Below, piece after piece: positions 24,901 through 39,900 of a DNA stretch of 64,000 nucleotides; within the stretch, counting starts at the first letter, position 1; the number at the start of each line of letters is the position of its first letter. The position numbers were made by a program, and so were the translations under genes. Origin of the DNA: Cotesia glomerata (lineage: Eukaryota; Arthropoda; Insecta; Hymenoptera; Braconidae); NCBI RefSeq assembly GCF_020080835.1, contig NC_058162.1:5161323-5225322 (forward strand), in the 5' to 3' direction. The notes under the pieces were generated by a model. That model searched no databases, had not been told where the DNA came from, and saw only the letters and a program-made list of their open reading frames with translations.

Positions 24901-27900
24901 AAATCCTCCCGTGCTACATACACCAATATTATACTTACTATAATACTTAAACTACTTATACTTTACTACACTACTATAATTTAAAAGTATAAGTAATATA
25001 ACTAAACTAAAGTAAAAAAGTAAGGAGTAAGGTCGAGTAACGTCAAAGAACTCAAGTTTGACCTCATTTAATTTAATGCTCTCCACAGAATATGCTATTG
25101 TTTTTCTTTTTTTTCTTCAATACTTAACATTAGATATCAATCTAAAAAATGAAAATTTTTCTCCAGATAATTTCAATTGTCCATTATAATTGTTAAATTA
25201 AAAATATTGCAAATGATCGCTTAATCGTGTGCGTTTTATCACAATAAAAAAAAATAAAATTATCTGATTCAAGAAAAATATTCTTAATTCAAGAACAAAA
25301 TTATTTTGAAGAAAATTTCAAGTCTTGATTCCAAAATTTCTTGTCTTGAAACTTGTTTTGTTCGATTGAGAAATTCTACATCTTTTATTAGAAGTATATT
25401 GTCTTTGATCGATAAAATCAAATTCTTTATCGAAAAATACAATTTTCCTCTATTGAAAATGATTTCGCATTTCTTTAAGAATTTTTTTAAAAAAAGTTTC
25501 TTCATTTAAGGTAGTTTCATCGTCACGTAAGATTTTTTAAAGATTTGGACTGATTAATCTTCAAATAAATCTATACGGAGAAATAAGTATTGCTATTATA
25601 GCGATCCAGTGGATCGTGAACGAAGTATCGTGATTAGCTCAAAACAGTATTGTCATATTCACCATACGAATACAGTTATGCTCGAAACAGTGAATACTGA
25701 ATACCACGCTCAACTGTATAGTGAATATCTCAAAACGTTTCTCACTACAGCGAAACGGATCGTGATTATTTATTATCACTATCCACTACGCGTTCAGCGC
25801 CACCACACACAACCAAGTCTAAAACTTACGAGTTTATTTATTTAAAATTTTGGTGATGAAATAGCGATAATTGCACCAATTTATATTAACAGCGATATGG
25901 ACAATTGGGTTGTTGATAAATTACTCGAGTGGAATCTTGGAAAACTCGTGTCGTTTTTTGAAGGTCTAGTAAAGAAATAAATCTTCCTATGTTAACTGTG
26001 TTAATGCTGTGTCTGTGGTTATTGTATATAATTCTACTGCGTTGATAAAGAAAAACAATTAACATTATATATTGTATTAAATAAATAACTTGTGTTTTCA
26101 TAAAAGGTTTTTTTAGCATAAATAATTTGATCCCATACTACTTTACGCAAAAATATGTTATTTTTTTTATAAAGTACATGGAGTAATAAAGAAGTAAAAA
26201 TTTCATTAAAAAATATTTTTCTTATGATAAAAATAATTGCGTATTTTCAATGAATATATCAATAATACAAATTTCTAGGCTAATATTTTTAAAAATAAAA
26301 AAAAAAAGTCATATAAAATAAATTCCAACTGCTGTCAGTCATTATTTAAACATTTTTAAACCTAACGTAATTCTTGACTGTCATATAAACTACACAAAAA
26401 TTTTAAACTAATCAAGCTATACAAGGAATTCGTATTTATGTTTATAACAATAATATACGAAAAAACTAAAAAAAAAAATAATCTGCAATAACATATAATT
26501 AACATTTAATCAAAAACAACTAATCATCATCTATAAACCATAGCAATATAAACATTCGATATCCGAATCCATGTGGATCGTGATAATCACGATCCACTAG
26601 ATTGGACAAATGCGCATCTAAAGTATAGTCATACGTGGATCGTGATCATCACTATACTGTATCGTGATAATAGCAACACTTTTTTCTCCGTGTATATCGA
26701 TTTGTCTAGAATGAAATTTTGAATAATGCAGTTTCAGAGGTATTTAATATAAAAATTCGAGTTTTTGGGGCTCTTATACATTGCACTATATGGGATACCG
26801 TTGATTTTACTTGTTTATGTGATTATAACTAAGAAACCTTTATTAAGATTGTTTTAAAAAACTAAATTATCAATAATCAACAAATAATAAATTTTCAATA
26901 AATTGATTAAATACTAAAAAATACTCATGAGTAAAAATGAATGAAAGATAGCACATGAAATAATAAGAAATAACAAAAAACTATTCCATATTCGACACGC
27001 TAAAGTATGTGCGATGGTATTACTTTAGAAAATTAAAAAAAAATTCTTACTTACACCCATTATGAAACATATTTTGATGTTCTAATTAGCAAATTGTCTC
27101 ACTCCATTTAAGAGAATCTTCCATTTGTACAAAAAAAAAAAAAAAAAACAATTAGTTCAAAATTTATTATCACTTTAAAAAACTATTTAATATCTAATAG
27201 AGCTATATGTTGGTTTGGATCATTCAAATAATTTATAATTGGACTATTGCTACATTAAAAAGTTATAAAATCACCCTGTAAAAATTAAGGAATTAGACCA
27301 ATTGCTAATTAGACCGTCGATTTGAATTTATTTTCAAAAATATGGAAAAATACAAAAATCCGAACATTTTTGGTATTCTTGAAACAAACAAATCGGTAGT
27401 TTTTAATTAATAAATCAATCTTACCTTCTATTTTAATCCAAGAAAAAAAAATCAAATGAGATATAGATTATTTTCTTTAAAAATAGTAAATTGCTTCAGT
27501 TTAGACTAAAATTTTTTATTTTATTTATTTATTTATCTGGTAAGGAATTCTATCGAGGTGTAAAAACACCTGCGTATAGAACCAGTACAAAAAATAATAG
27601 TTTTATAATACATAGACTTTTTTACAAAATTTGTGTCGATAATACAATGCAAAGAGATAATAAGTACAAAAAGTAATAAATTTTTAGAGAAAGAAATACA
27701 AAATTACAAATAATTATCAGAAAAAAAAATATCCAAGCAAATACTCGCATTTTCCATTACATTTTTGAGCATATTAACCATTAAGGTTTCTTATCCAGTA
27801 ACTTAACTTTTTTTTTAACAATTTTTTATTACAATCTACAGTTTTCATATCAGCAGGGAGTTTGTTAATCCTTTAATGAAGAATTTTTTCTTTTTACTTT

Positions 27901-30900
27901 CTCGATTTGTAAGTACATTTTTTAAATTAAGAAAACAAAACATCTTAAAACAAGCACGCATTTTAAAAAAAAAAGTATTCTTCATACATTTATCCCACCT
28001 TGGTGCTCTATTACAATTTTATTAACGCATAAAAAAATTTCGATTCCTGTTTGATTAATCGAACTTTAATTTATCGAATATCTTAATTGTTTGGCAAACA
28101 AAGGTCGTGTTTTAATAAACATTTGTTTTGGATGATAAAACAAGGAACTGTTTTGAAAACAAATGACGATAAAGCGTACTCTTTGATTTGCACGGCATAC
28201 CAGCGTGTATTTACTGAAAATAATATGCAAAATCTTTGGAAACGTGTCCCCGATATCCAAATATGAAGAAGGCAGGATAAAGGCTGAATATTTAATACAA
28301 CAGAAATAAATAAATGATTAAAATATGAAGAATTATTATCTGGAATTACTTGATCAGATGAATTTATTCGGAGGTTTTTCGTTATTGCAATAAATTCTTT
28401 AGATTTATTTTATTCATTTAAATTTAAAGTACTTGCGCAGACTTATTAATCTAGCCTTTATTTACTTTCACATGATTGCGCTTTCATAGCCTTGAAAAAT
28501 AACAATTTTATTTACTAATCATTTTGTGAAACTTGAAGATCTTTAAAATCTTCAGGTACTTCTATTGTCTTTATTAAATTTGAAGGTCGCTGACTGTTAA
28601 AATAATCCGCTACTTCCATCCGCATTCAATCCATTCAACCCAAAAGTTCATTAACTTTTGCATTTTTATAGCTCAAAATTTAGATACAAATTAATATTTT
28701 TATCACGACGAGTTAATTTGAATTTTATGTCCTAGTATTAAAACCAACGGGAAATTTTTTTTAATAACCAATAATTATGTTATTTTGTAATGGAAAGATC
28801 AAATATTATTCCTTGTTTAAATGTTTATTTTATTAATTTATTAAATCACTTCGTGTTTTTAAGTCATCAATAACGCTGAGGAATTAATTAAATACTCGTA
28901 AATTATAATTTTATTTTACGATTAACTTAAAACTACATTTTTTTCATAATTTTTAAATTTTTAACATATGTACATTCAATGTAAATTAAACAATCAATTG
29001 TACATTTAACAGGTACATTCATTGAAAAATTCAAAAATAAATTGAAAATGAAAAAATTTCTCATAAAAATTAGAAGATCAAAAATTTATTAAATTTTTAA
29101 GTAAAAATCATAAAAAAGTGAAAGAAGTGCTAATGAATAATTTTATTACTTTAATTGACCGTCATTATGAAATAAAGTTTTTAGATTTTCAATAGACGTA
29201 ATAAAATATTTAAAAATTTACTATTTTATTAGTTTGAGGCTCTAGAATTTCAAAAACTTTTATAGTCGGCCGTTATTGAGACCGTTATAAAAAAACGGAC
29301 TAAATTTCTCAATTTTTTTTTTAATGAAAAATTTCATAATAAATTTTTGAATTTTGAATCGATACACTGAGAGAAAAAAAGTACTACTCTTGAGAAAATT
29401 TTCTTCTAATTTTCAAGAATATATTTTTTTTTCTCAAGAATTGATCGAATTAATCGAATTATTTTTTGTTTAATTCGAGTGAACTTATTCGTTTGTTAAT
29501 TTATTAAAATTAATGCCAATATTTTATTATCATGATAGATATTGATATTCTTTTGTCAAAAAACCAAAATTTATTTTAAAAAATTCTTGAGCCAAGAAAT
29601 TTTTTTCTGGACAAAATTTTTTTCTCCCCTCCAGGCGGAAAGCGTCAATTTTCCGCCCGCTGCGCTAAATGAAAATGCCGCTTTCCGCCTCCGTTGAGGA
29701 GAAAAATAGTATTCTCACCACGGGCAGGAAATAAGAAAGCCTCAGATCACATGTTTGTCGACCTCGGCTTCGCCTCGGTCAACAATTACATGTAATCTGA
29801 GTCATTTCTTATTTTCCTGCTCTAGGTAAGAAATATACTATTTTTTCTCAGTGTAGAATTATAAAAATAAATCAATTCTCGTCTAATTTGACTAAATTAA
29901 AAATTTTTTTTCAATTAAATATTATTTAACTAAAAATACCGTTCGTCCATTATGAAATTTTAGATACAGTCAACGCTCTCTGTATTTGACTCGCCCGTAC
30001 AGGACCATTCTCTGTATTTGACTCGTCCTTATCCATAAGAGCTGTGTAAAATCGTCAAATACAGAGGAAGAATGTGGTCAAATACAGAGAGCGTCGACTG
30101 TTCTCATTTCCTCAACTATATTGAAGGTAAAAAGATCGTGAGAGCGACCTTGATTATAATTATTTGGTCTTGCAGCGCTTAAAAGACATTTTAGATTGCA
30201 AAAAAAAAAAAAGAACGAATGTCTCTCTCCATACTCACACACATATTCGGTAAAATATATAAACTTAATACAAAACAGCATCTTCCATCCTTGAGGAATA
30301 TAAACGCGTAGCACGATGACTCGGTATGTGGGTCGACATCGCTCTCGGACACGCGGAGAAAGTGTATGTTTTCCCTTTCTCAAAAGTAAACTCTCAGTGC
30401 GTACACGATTACGATTCAATAAATCATTATTTTGGCAAAATTGATTCTCAAAAAATATTTGAAAATAAATATCAATCAAAATTGAGATTCATTGAACTTG
30501 ATTTTTTTGCTTGATCATCAACCATAATATTATTAAATATTTTTAGTATTATAAGTCGGTCATGCACTTCCGTCTTAACAATATAAGCATGACCGAATTT
30601 TCGTCTTATTAATTTTTTGTAGCACAATAATATCAAATTTTTTTTTAATTGTGGTAAATTCTAATAATTAATATTAATTTAAATTGAGTTGTAAGTCCCA
30701 GTGATGGGCCGTTTATCTTATCAGATTAATTAATTATGCGGTGGGGTATTAAATAACAAATAAAAGAATAAATGTTTGAAGAAGTTAAGTGGCATTTATA
30801 CCATACCAAGTATAATGCTCCGAAGAAACTCTAATCCACCTTTCTATTCGTGAAAAGCTGCACCGGAGAAATTTAACCGTCCCGCTATTGCATTCCATCG

Positions 30901-33900
30901 CACCCAACTTAATAGCGAGAGCGAACTAAATATTTTATATACTTTTATTTTTTATATTTTGTTTGCAAACAATGTTTATAATTATTCAAATATTTATAAA
31001 AAAATTTTTAATTATAATTAACAATAAAAATAAAAATACAAATTATTATTATTATTATTAAATCTTAAAATAATATTAATGACAAAAAAAATTCTGACCA
31101 AATTCTAAATTAAAAATTTTCTACTTTTATTTTTAGTTTAGCAAATAAAAAATAAAAATTTTAAATAATAAACGACAAATCTAATTTTCAGTAAGTTAAA
31201 GAAATAATAAAATTAATTTGAGTAAGTTATATTAAAAATTTCAATAATAGTAATAATCAAAAATTTTTTCAAATAGTCACTAAATTTAAACTGATAAATT
31301 TTTACTCTTTCAAAACGATCGTACCTAAAAAAATTATTATTATAAATTACTGTGATTAAATATTATGACGAAGCAACAAAAAATAAAAATTTCAAAAACT
31401 TTCGGTAACTATTTAAACTTCTCAAATGTAAATTGAATTGAACAATTATGCAACTTACGTAAAGGTTACTTATTACCGTGATACAACCGTTCATCACCGC
31501 CGCAATTGCCCTATTCATTCGATCATTAATTTATAATACGTCTATATAAGCATGTTTACTTTTTAATAGAATGGTATTTAATAGTCACAATAATAATCAA
31601 TCTTTGAAGAAATAGTTCTTATAATTCAACAGCGATTGTAAATTTTGAAACATTTCTTCTATGACTTATCGTTATTTTGACCTCAAGACTTTCTTTGTCG
31701 AGTCTTTCAATTAGAAAAATTGTAATGCTACCGAAAAAATTAATTTTAGTCTACGAAATTAATTTAATTTTCCAGAATATTTCTTCAAAAAAATTTTTTT
31801 TTAAACATTGAATAAATAAAAATTTATCAACTTTTACACAGTAAAAAATTTTGCGTCAAAAAAATTTGTGTTAAAAATTTTTATTTTAATTATTTAACAC
31901 TTTTTTGTGTTGATTTAACAGAATGAATGTTAAATTTACACATAAAAGTATTAAATATTCAACACAAAATTTTTTGACGCAATAACGTAAAATTTTTAGG
32001 TAGATTTCGTAGAAATCTATTTATGGTGCTGGCTTTTATGTCGGAATTTACACGGAATTTTGTCATTTTATTTCTTATGTAGTCGAAATTAGCATTGATT
32101 CAAAAGTTTATATGTTTATGTAATATAACGCGGCTTGTGAACACGATAGCGTCTACAATTATCAACGGATTTAAATGAAACTTGGTATACATATTCTTTT
32201 GGTAATTACCTTGAATGAGTTTCAATATGAGCAAAATCGATCAATTATTTTAGAAATGGCGGCCATTTAAAATTTTCAAAATAGTGAAAATCACGTTTTT
32301 GGTGACTTCATTGATGTATAACTTTTTAGTGAAAGGAGATAGCCAATTTTTGAAAAATTCATGTGATAGCTCATGAAAATACCTTTAATTTGACGCATAT
32401 AACATTTGGCCATTTGGCCATTTTTAGTTATTTTATCAAAGTTAAGAGTTCTCTTATCTGTGATAAGAGTATGGGAAGAATTACCTAGTGATATAAAAAA
32501 TTCAAATAGTCTTGAAGTATTTAAAAACAAAGTCTACGATTATTTTTTAGAGTTAGATTTTTAAACAAAATCTTAAGTTGATAAATCATTTATGTGAAGT
32601 TGAGTGAATTGTTAAATTGTTAAATCAAAAAACCAAAAATTAAAAAATTTTTAAAACTTAAAACTAAAGTCAAATCTATGGAATCCAAACGTAAAATAAT
32701 GTTTCGTATTGTTTCTCTTTTTTATTTTTATTTTTGTACTTACAGATGCTGCCTTGTACAGATTGCTTGTATACAGTAAAAAATTTTTCGTCAAATTTAA
32801 CATAAAAATTTGTGTGGATGACTTTTTTTTACACAATCTGTGTTGAATCAACATACTAAAATGTTAAATTCTACACAAACATTTTTACACTTTACAATTA
32901 GCTTGCATGAGGCCTAAAATAAGTGAAATTCGTCAATAAGTTAAGAAATGGTAGCTTTTCAAAATTATCAAAACAGTGAAAATCACGTTTTCGGTGACTT
33001 TATTGATGTATAACTTTTGGTTGAGAAGAAATAGCTAATTTTTGAAAAATTCATGTGATAGCTCATAAAAATGCCTTTAACGTTTATAACATTGACTTTT
33101 TGACCATTTTTAGTCATTTTATCAAAAATAAGAGTGCAATTGAACCATTTTCAGGCAATGTGTAGTACAACCGATTTATGTATGTTATTTTATCAAAAAT
33201 TTCATTCCGTCAAATCTACCTTCCATTTCGAGTGTGGCCGAATGGCGTTTTTTTGCTATGTATCTAAAATTCCGTGAAATAGAAATTTAAAGTAATTTTT
33301 AGAAAAAAAAAAAGTTTGTTGATTTTATTTGAATAACATTAGTACAATAGTAGTATTCAAAGAGACACGTTTGTTTTCACTTTTAAAAATTCAAATACCA
33401 TCGCGTATATCCAATCGGTATTGAGTTGAAATTAGTGAAGCGGAAAAAGTCGAACTGGGACCACAGAAGGTAAAAAAATGTGAAAGTGGTCCACCCCGGG
33501 GCACAGGTGGTCACTTTAATATTGTATCTCGCTATCTTACATGTTTTTTTTTTTATTCCCACTCCCAGTTTCATTACCATTCTTATATATTTATTCAATT
33601 CTTTCGCGGGTTTATTTAAAACCCCATTTTTTTCAAAACTCTTCGTCGAAAACAAAATTAAAAAATATTGAACTTGAAATAATATTTATTCTATAATTAA
33701 CCGAGGTTCTTGTGTCTGCCCTCTTACCTCATATTTACAAAATATATAAGAAGCAACAGGTAAACAGATTGAACAAATAGAAGCTATGACACCTTACACC
33801 TCTCAGAATTTCATTTTTTGTGGGCCTTTATTATGAAATTACCAGTGGGAACTCCCTGATCGGGACAATGAACGTCTTTAGCCATAAATTTAAATAAAAA

Positions 33901-36900
33901 TATTAATTTATTCCCCGGTAGTCACGTCTCTCTGCAAAATATTTTTAAAATAAAAAAAAAAAAAATGCGAATCTTTACTTTAACTGCGAATTTTAAAGAA
34001 ATTAAACTGCTTTAGCTTATTAATATTCATGCTCATGTCGTCGATAATTTGTGAATAAACTCATCCGACGTGAGAGTCAATTATACAAGCGCGGCTTTCC
34101 ACTCAATTTGCGTCCAATCTTGGGTTATTACCTTTAAATCACATTTAATTATCTTCAAGTTAAGTCTTCATTTTTTGAGATAAAATCAATATTTCTTACA
34201 AAAAAAAAATTATTGTTCATGCGTAAAAAATCATCTGAAAATAAGAAACATTAAATTTTTTTTAAGACAGTTCCGCGGATTTCCGCTAGGTGGCGAATTG
34301 TCAAAAAATCAACCGCTAGTGGAAATTTATTTCTAAACATATATTCATTATTCTAATGAGCATATGCCAGCTGTGCAATAAACGAAGATTAATTTAGGTT
34401 TTGACGAAAAAATTTTTCCTAAAAATAAAATAAATATTGAATCAAAAATAACATACTCTTTACAGAATATATATAAGGTAAATTTTATTATAAGTAGAGT
34501 CCATTAGGACAGGAATTATAAATCAACAATATTATATAAAAAACTTGTATCCGTAAATATATTAATAAAGATAATAATAAACTAAAAAAAAAAAAAAAAT
34601 ATGCCAGCTGTTCTTTATTTAGTGGTTTGTTTTTTCAAATTTTCGCCACGAAAATTAAAATATAAACAATTACAAAACCAAAAGAATGTTACATTAAAAT
34701 AAGTAACTTAAAAACAAATTAAAGGGTTCCAAAACGGATAGGGAAAAATTAAAAAATAAAAAACAAAATATGTACTACTCCATTTTTGCACTATGATGAA
34801 ATGATAAATAAAGAACTTTTAAAACTGATATGCTAGCTGTTTATTGTTGATTTTAATTAATTATCATAGAAATCAATTTACTTCAATTAAAAGTAAAATG
34901 AATGATTTTTGCACTATAGGAAGAAAATTAATTTCTTTTTTAAATATATACAACCAGTTGGAATTATTTTTTGATGAATTAGTCACATCGCGAAAAATAA
35001 AAACAAGTTTATGACTTAATGGTTATAAAAAATTATAATCAATTTACTTCCCAATTTAGCGATGAGTAATATAATAAATTGATAATTTCAAAATGAAAAA
35101 TAATATAATTAATTTATCGACTGTATAATGCCTAAGGTGAGTTCATGTTTTTATTCACAAAAAAATTAATAAAAAGTCGATAAATTTTAATGTTTTTGAT
35201 TTTTTAATTTTACACAAAAAAATAATTCTTCAATCTGAAAAAATTCCAGATTATATAATCTAATACTATCAATCTATAATTCTCTTTAATTTTTTTGAAA
35301 ATTAAATTCTGTACTTAAAAAAAAATCCCTAAATTTTATTTAATTTTAAAAATTCTAACACGTAAACCTACTGCACTTGTCCCTATTCCCATGCAAACAA
35401 TAATTACCATCGATAGTACTTTTTCAACCTGCGTCCTTGATGTACTCGGCACAAAATCTGATTTACCTGAGGCGATTCCAAGTAAAAGTTCGCTTCATAT
35501 TCTGCTGAACTTGCTTTCGCTCGCTCAGAGATAAACCGTCAATAAAAATCTAAATATAAATAAATAAATAGACTATGCATATAAATATCCACCGTGAGTT
35601 GTTAAAAAAATCTAAAGACGATAATTAGTATTCGTAATGTACAAACTTGTAAATACAAGTTTGATTTGACTTGATTTTAATTCAAGTTCCAGCGGTAAAT
35701 CCCACGGTTAAATATTTAGTCCTCACTCTCGTATGATAGTTGATAGTTGATAGTAAAATTACAAGATACGCTTGAGTACATATCTGACACGGTCATTGCT
35801 CAATCCAGCATAAATACTAATAAATGACTCTTCCAACAACCATACATGTCTCCTATCCATCAAAAACATTAATAACAATCTTATTTTTTTTTTTTGATTT
35901 TTTTTTTTACGGTACAATAGTCACTTACAATCACGTTGCTTAGAACCCTCAATAAATCGCCATAAAATTTACGTAAAAATGAAAAAAAAAATTTTCAATC
36001 CGATATCTAGGAGGATAAAAAAATATCAACATTATTATGCGTTGTAATGTTGCGAGAGCGTTCATAATTATATTAATTTTTTTTTTGTTGTTAGTATTAA
36101 GAGTAAAATACTTACCTGAAGATTTATTTTTTTTGCGGTTTTAATACTAGTAATTACGAGATCGTTATGTGAATGGTAGGATATCCATACGCTATATACA
36201 TAGTACAGCTATTATAGCGGCTTAGACGTTCAAATAAAACGTCTACGTGCTCATAGACATGTATTGAACCTGATTACGGTATATCGATACTGTATGTGTA
36301 TGGTTTAGTTCTATTAGGTTCATGTTGATGTTGATAGATTGTAGACAGATGGATTAGACGCACGTGGTTCAGGAATTGCAAGGTCATCGGTATGCAGTGA
36401 ATTAAACAGTCAATTAAGTAATTGAGTAAATAATTTATAAATAGTCATTACTCTCATTCAGTAACCTCAAAACATAAATGATTTAATATCAATAAGGAGG
36501 ATATGGTGCTGAAAGAAATTGTTCGATTCATTTTTTTGATTTGTGGAATTATTTATTTATTTTAAAGGTATACAAATAATTATTTATTTGATTTTTTGTT
36601 TATTAAATAATAATAAACAAATATTATTTATCGGTTCAAAAGCTAAAAAATGCTATTCGGCCTCACCCGAAATGGAAGGTAGATTTCATTAGATATATGT
36701 TATATGGGTGATTCGCTGTAAGGATGTTTTTTGCTGTCCCAGGCATTTTTTTATGAGAAAAATTGTTATTTTGTTACTAAAAAAAATTTATTACGAAAGT
36801 AAGAAAACATTTCTATTTGGAGCATTGAAAACTAAAATGGAATAAATTTTGGTTTTTTTGCTATAAATTCGTAAACCACCGAAATGTCAGTCCCCTGGGC

Positions 36901-39900
36901 TGTCCCAGTCCCAAAATTAAAACTTTAAGATTAAATTTTAAGTTATTCGTTAATAATATATAATTTGATCCATAATGTTTATAAACTTGATTAGTTAACT
37001 AACAATCTTCTTCAATAAAAAGTACCGAAAGTTAATTTGTTTCATTAAATTCATTAAACCAAAGTTTGTCCCAGGCATTTTAAGATCAGTCCCCTGCCAG
37101 AAGTTCAAAGCCAAAAAAAAAAAATCCATCGTGTTATTTTATTTTTTGTAAGGTTTATAAGGATCTAACTAGCCTTGAGTTAATAACCATAGGGCTCTTA
37201 GCGCTTTATCGCCATTTTATTTAGTGTAAAAGCACCGTTTTTTCTGGAAATATGTGTCTGGGCCACTTAAAAACTCAATCCCCTGGCAACTATTTTTATT
37301 TATAATTTATTTATAAAATTGGATCCATAAGTCTTAATATTATTTTAATTAATGTAAACATTCATTGAGAACTTAAAAAGTTGAATGCATTGAAATAGTT
37401 TGCTTGATTTTTCTCAATTTGATAAATAAAATCAGTTCCCTGGCAGTCAGTCCCCTGTCATGTTTTATGGCAAAAGATACACAAATATCGAAAAAGCAAA
37501 AATTAATTCGGCTGTTTATTTATTATAATTAAGCTGATAGTTTTGTAGCCCTTGTTAGTTTTTTTTCTAATAAAATCAAAAATAATTTGGTCGGACAATT
37601 TTGTACAGATTTAAGACGTCCTTACAGAGAATCACCCATATACATCAAATCAAAGGCAATGTTATGAACTTTCACATGAATTTTTTGAAAATTAGCTATC
37701 TTATTTCAATCTAAAGTTATTCATCAATGAAGCTACAAAAAACGTGATTTTCACTATTTTGTCAATTTTTAAATGCTACTACTTTGAAGCTAATTTATTG
37801 ATTTCGTCTATCCTAGGACTCATGCGAGCTAATTGTCTAAGGAAACTGTGTACCAAATTTCATTAGGATCTGTTGACAATTCTTGATAGAATAACATTCA
37901 TAAGTCAGTTGCACTACACATTGCCTGAAAGTGGTTCAAAGGCACTCTAAACTTTGATAAAATAACTAAAAATGGTCAAAATTTCAATGTTGTATACGTT
38001 AAACTGAAGGCAATTTCATGAGCTATCCCATGAATTTTTCAAAAATTAGCTATCTCTTCTCAATCAAAAGTTATAATATACATCAATGAAGTAACGGAAA
38101 ACGTGATTTTTTTTCTCTCTAACTAGGTGTAACAAATAAATTTCAATACTTTAAAAAAAATTGCTTAAATATTTTTTCTTAATTACCAAAAGTAGTATTT
38201 TTTTGATAAATTCTCTCTGTAATAATTTGTTTATTAAGAAACCATAATAATTCATAAAAAATCATAATAATCATAAGAATTACTATACAAAAGTTTATTA
38301 AAGTAACAAAGATATTAATTATATTAAATTAAATCTAGTAATTTTACTAATTTATTTTTTTTTTTACTTTGTACCTTAAGATTTATCAACAAGACTTAAC
38401 AACAAAATAATATCTATGAAAACTTGGTTCAATATTTCAAAAAAGTCAAATTTTTTAGAAAAATACAATTATATTTTCAAAATCTTAAACTTGAGATAAA
38501 TAATTTCAAGTATTTGTTAGCAATTTGTCATATAATACTTGTTTCAGAAAATTTTTTTAAATCTAGAAACTCCGTATTTGGATTAAAACTCATATTCATT
38601 TCCGAATTTCTCTGTTAAAAAAAACTTCAGACTAACTAAAATTTGAATGAAAGTATTATAACGACTTTGTCATATATTTAATTTTTTACCCAGCAATTGA
38701 AACTTTAGTTTTTATTAATTATTTTTATACAACTAAACACAATGTTTAGTGTAATTTTCACACCATTTGTGTTTTATTTTCTCACCAGTCTTCAGACTAA
38801 TTAGTAATTACTAATTACTTTCCATGATGAACTAGTCATACATGAGATTACACGGCTTTGTTTTTTTCTTTTTTTTTCCAAGTATCGTGCCATTAATTTC
38901 TCATAATACTGATACGGCGATTAAAATTAAGTTAATTAAAGTGAAAAATCTTCAACTAAGAAAATAATTTTTATTTTGAACCAAGAAATTTTTTTTTTTT
39001 TTTCATAAATTATTTGATTCCTGAAAATAAAATTATTAAAAATAATTTTTCTGATTTTGAATCAATTTAGTTACTTTTATTAGTGCATAAATAATTTAAA
39101 TCAAACCTTCCAATTTTTTTCTATAAATTTTGGCTTGTTGAAAAAATTTTTCAAAAAAATTTCAAATAATTAAAATAAATGAAAAAAAATACGTGAAAAA
39201 TTCCATCGTGAATAAATTTTGCATTAAAATAAAATATCAATATAAATATAAATAAAATTAATGATTAATGTAGAATTAAATCAATGATTTCATTTTAATT
39301 TTCTTAATAATAAGTAATGATTAATATACTGCACATCTGAGGGAATTAATGACTTATTTAAAAGATTAAGTATTATTAATTAAATTGTGTCGCATTTACC
39401 TTGCTTGACCTTAATGGAATTTCATTATAAGCGCGTCTATTCTCTAGAAAATAAATAAAAAGAATTAAATGATGAAGAATAAGCAAAATTAACTAAATGC
39501 ACTTATAAAGAAGAGGATTGGATGATAAAATGCGGTCGCGTACAAGAAAACGTGAAAGGGTATATCGCAATAATTATCCGAGATGCAATTTACGTGTCTT
39601 TGCACACTGATATATCGGTATTTGTATTTATATTTGTACATATAAGTTTCCAATAAGTGAATAAATTTATAATTCGCCACCGACAAATGTCACACGGCTT
39701 GAGTTTTTATTTTAATTTAGAGAAAATTTTTACAGGCGCGGTCTGGCCAATTAATATTATTTAATAACACCTCATTATTTACTCAACTCAACGCATTTGA
39801 GTAACAACAAAGTGTATATTTTAAAAATTTACACGTACGCGTAGGTATTTATATTTCATAATAAATTCACTGTCGTGATAAATAACGTTATTTATTATCA

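Larger units (their letters stand above)
26701..29364. other. PDSS1 intron 1, region with MITE and LINE pieces
   Basis: Apart from the MITE at 27075, the LINE fragment at 27513 and the relic ORF at 28515, this stretch is AT-rich with no support for genes. Single ORFs of around 60 codons occur but have low-complexity Lys/Asn/Ile/Phe composition. Confidence 0.45.

Noticed and set aside
25609..26119. ORFs of 77-78 codons on both strands
   Set aside because: They lie in the arms of a TA-type element rich in GATCGTGAT palindromes; no protein family fits.
30078..30479. 133-codon minus-strand ORF
   Set aside because: It includes a Phe run from a poly-A tract and has no domain or splice-consistent neighbour.
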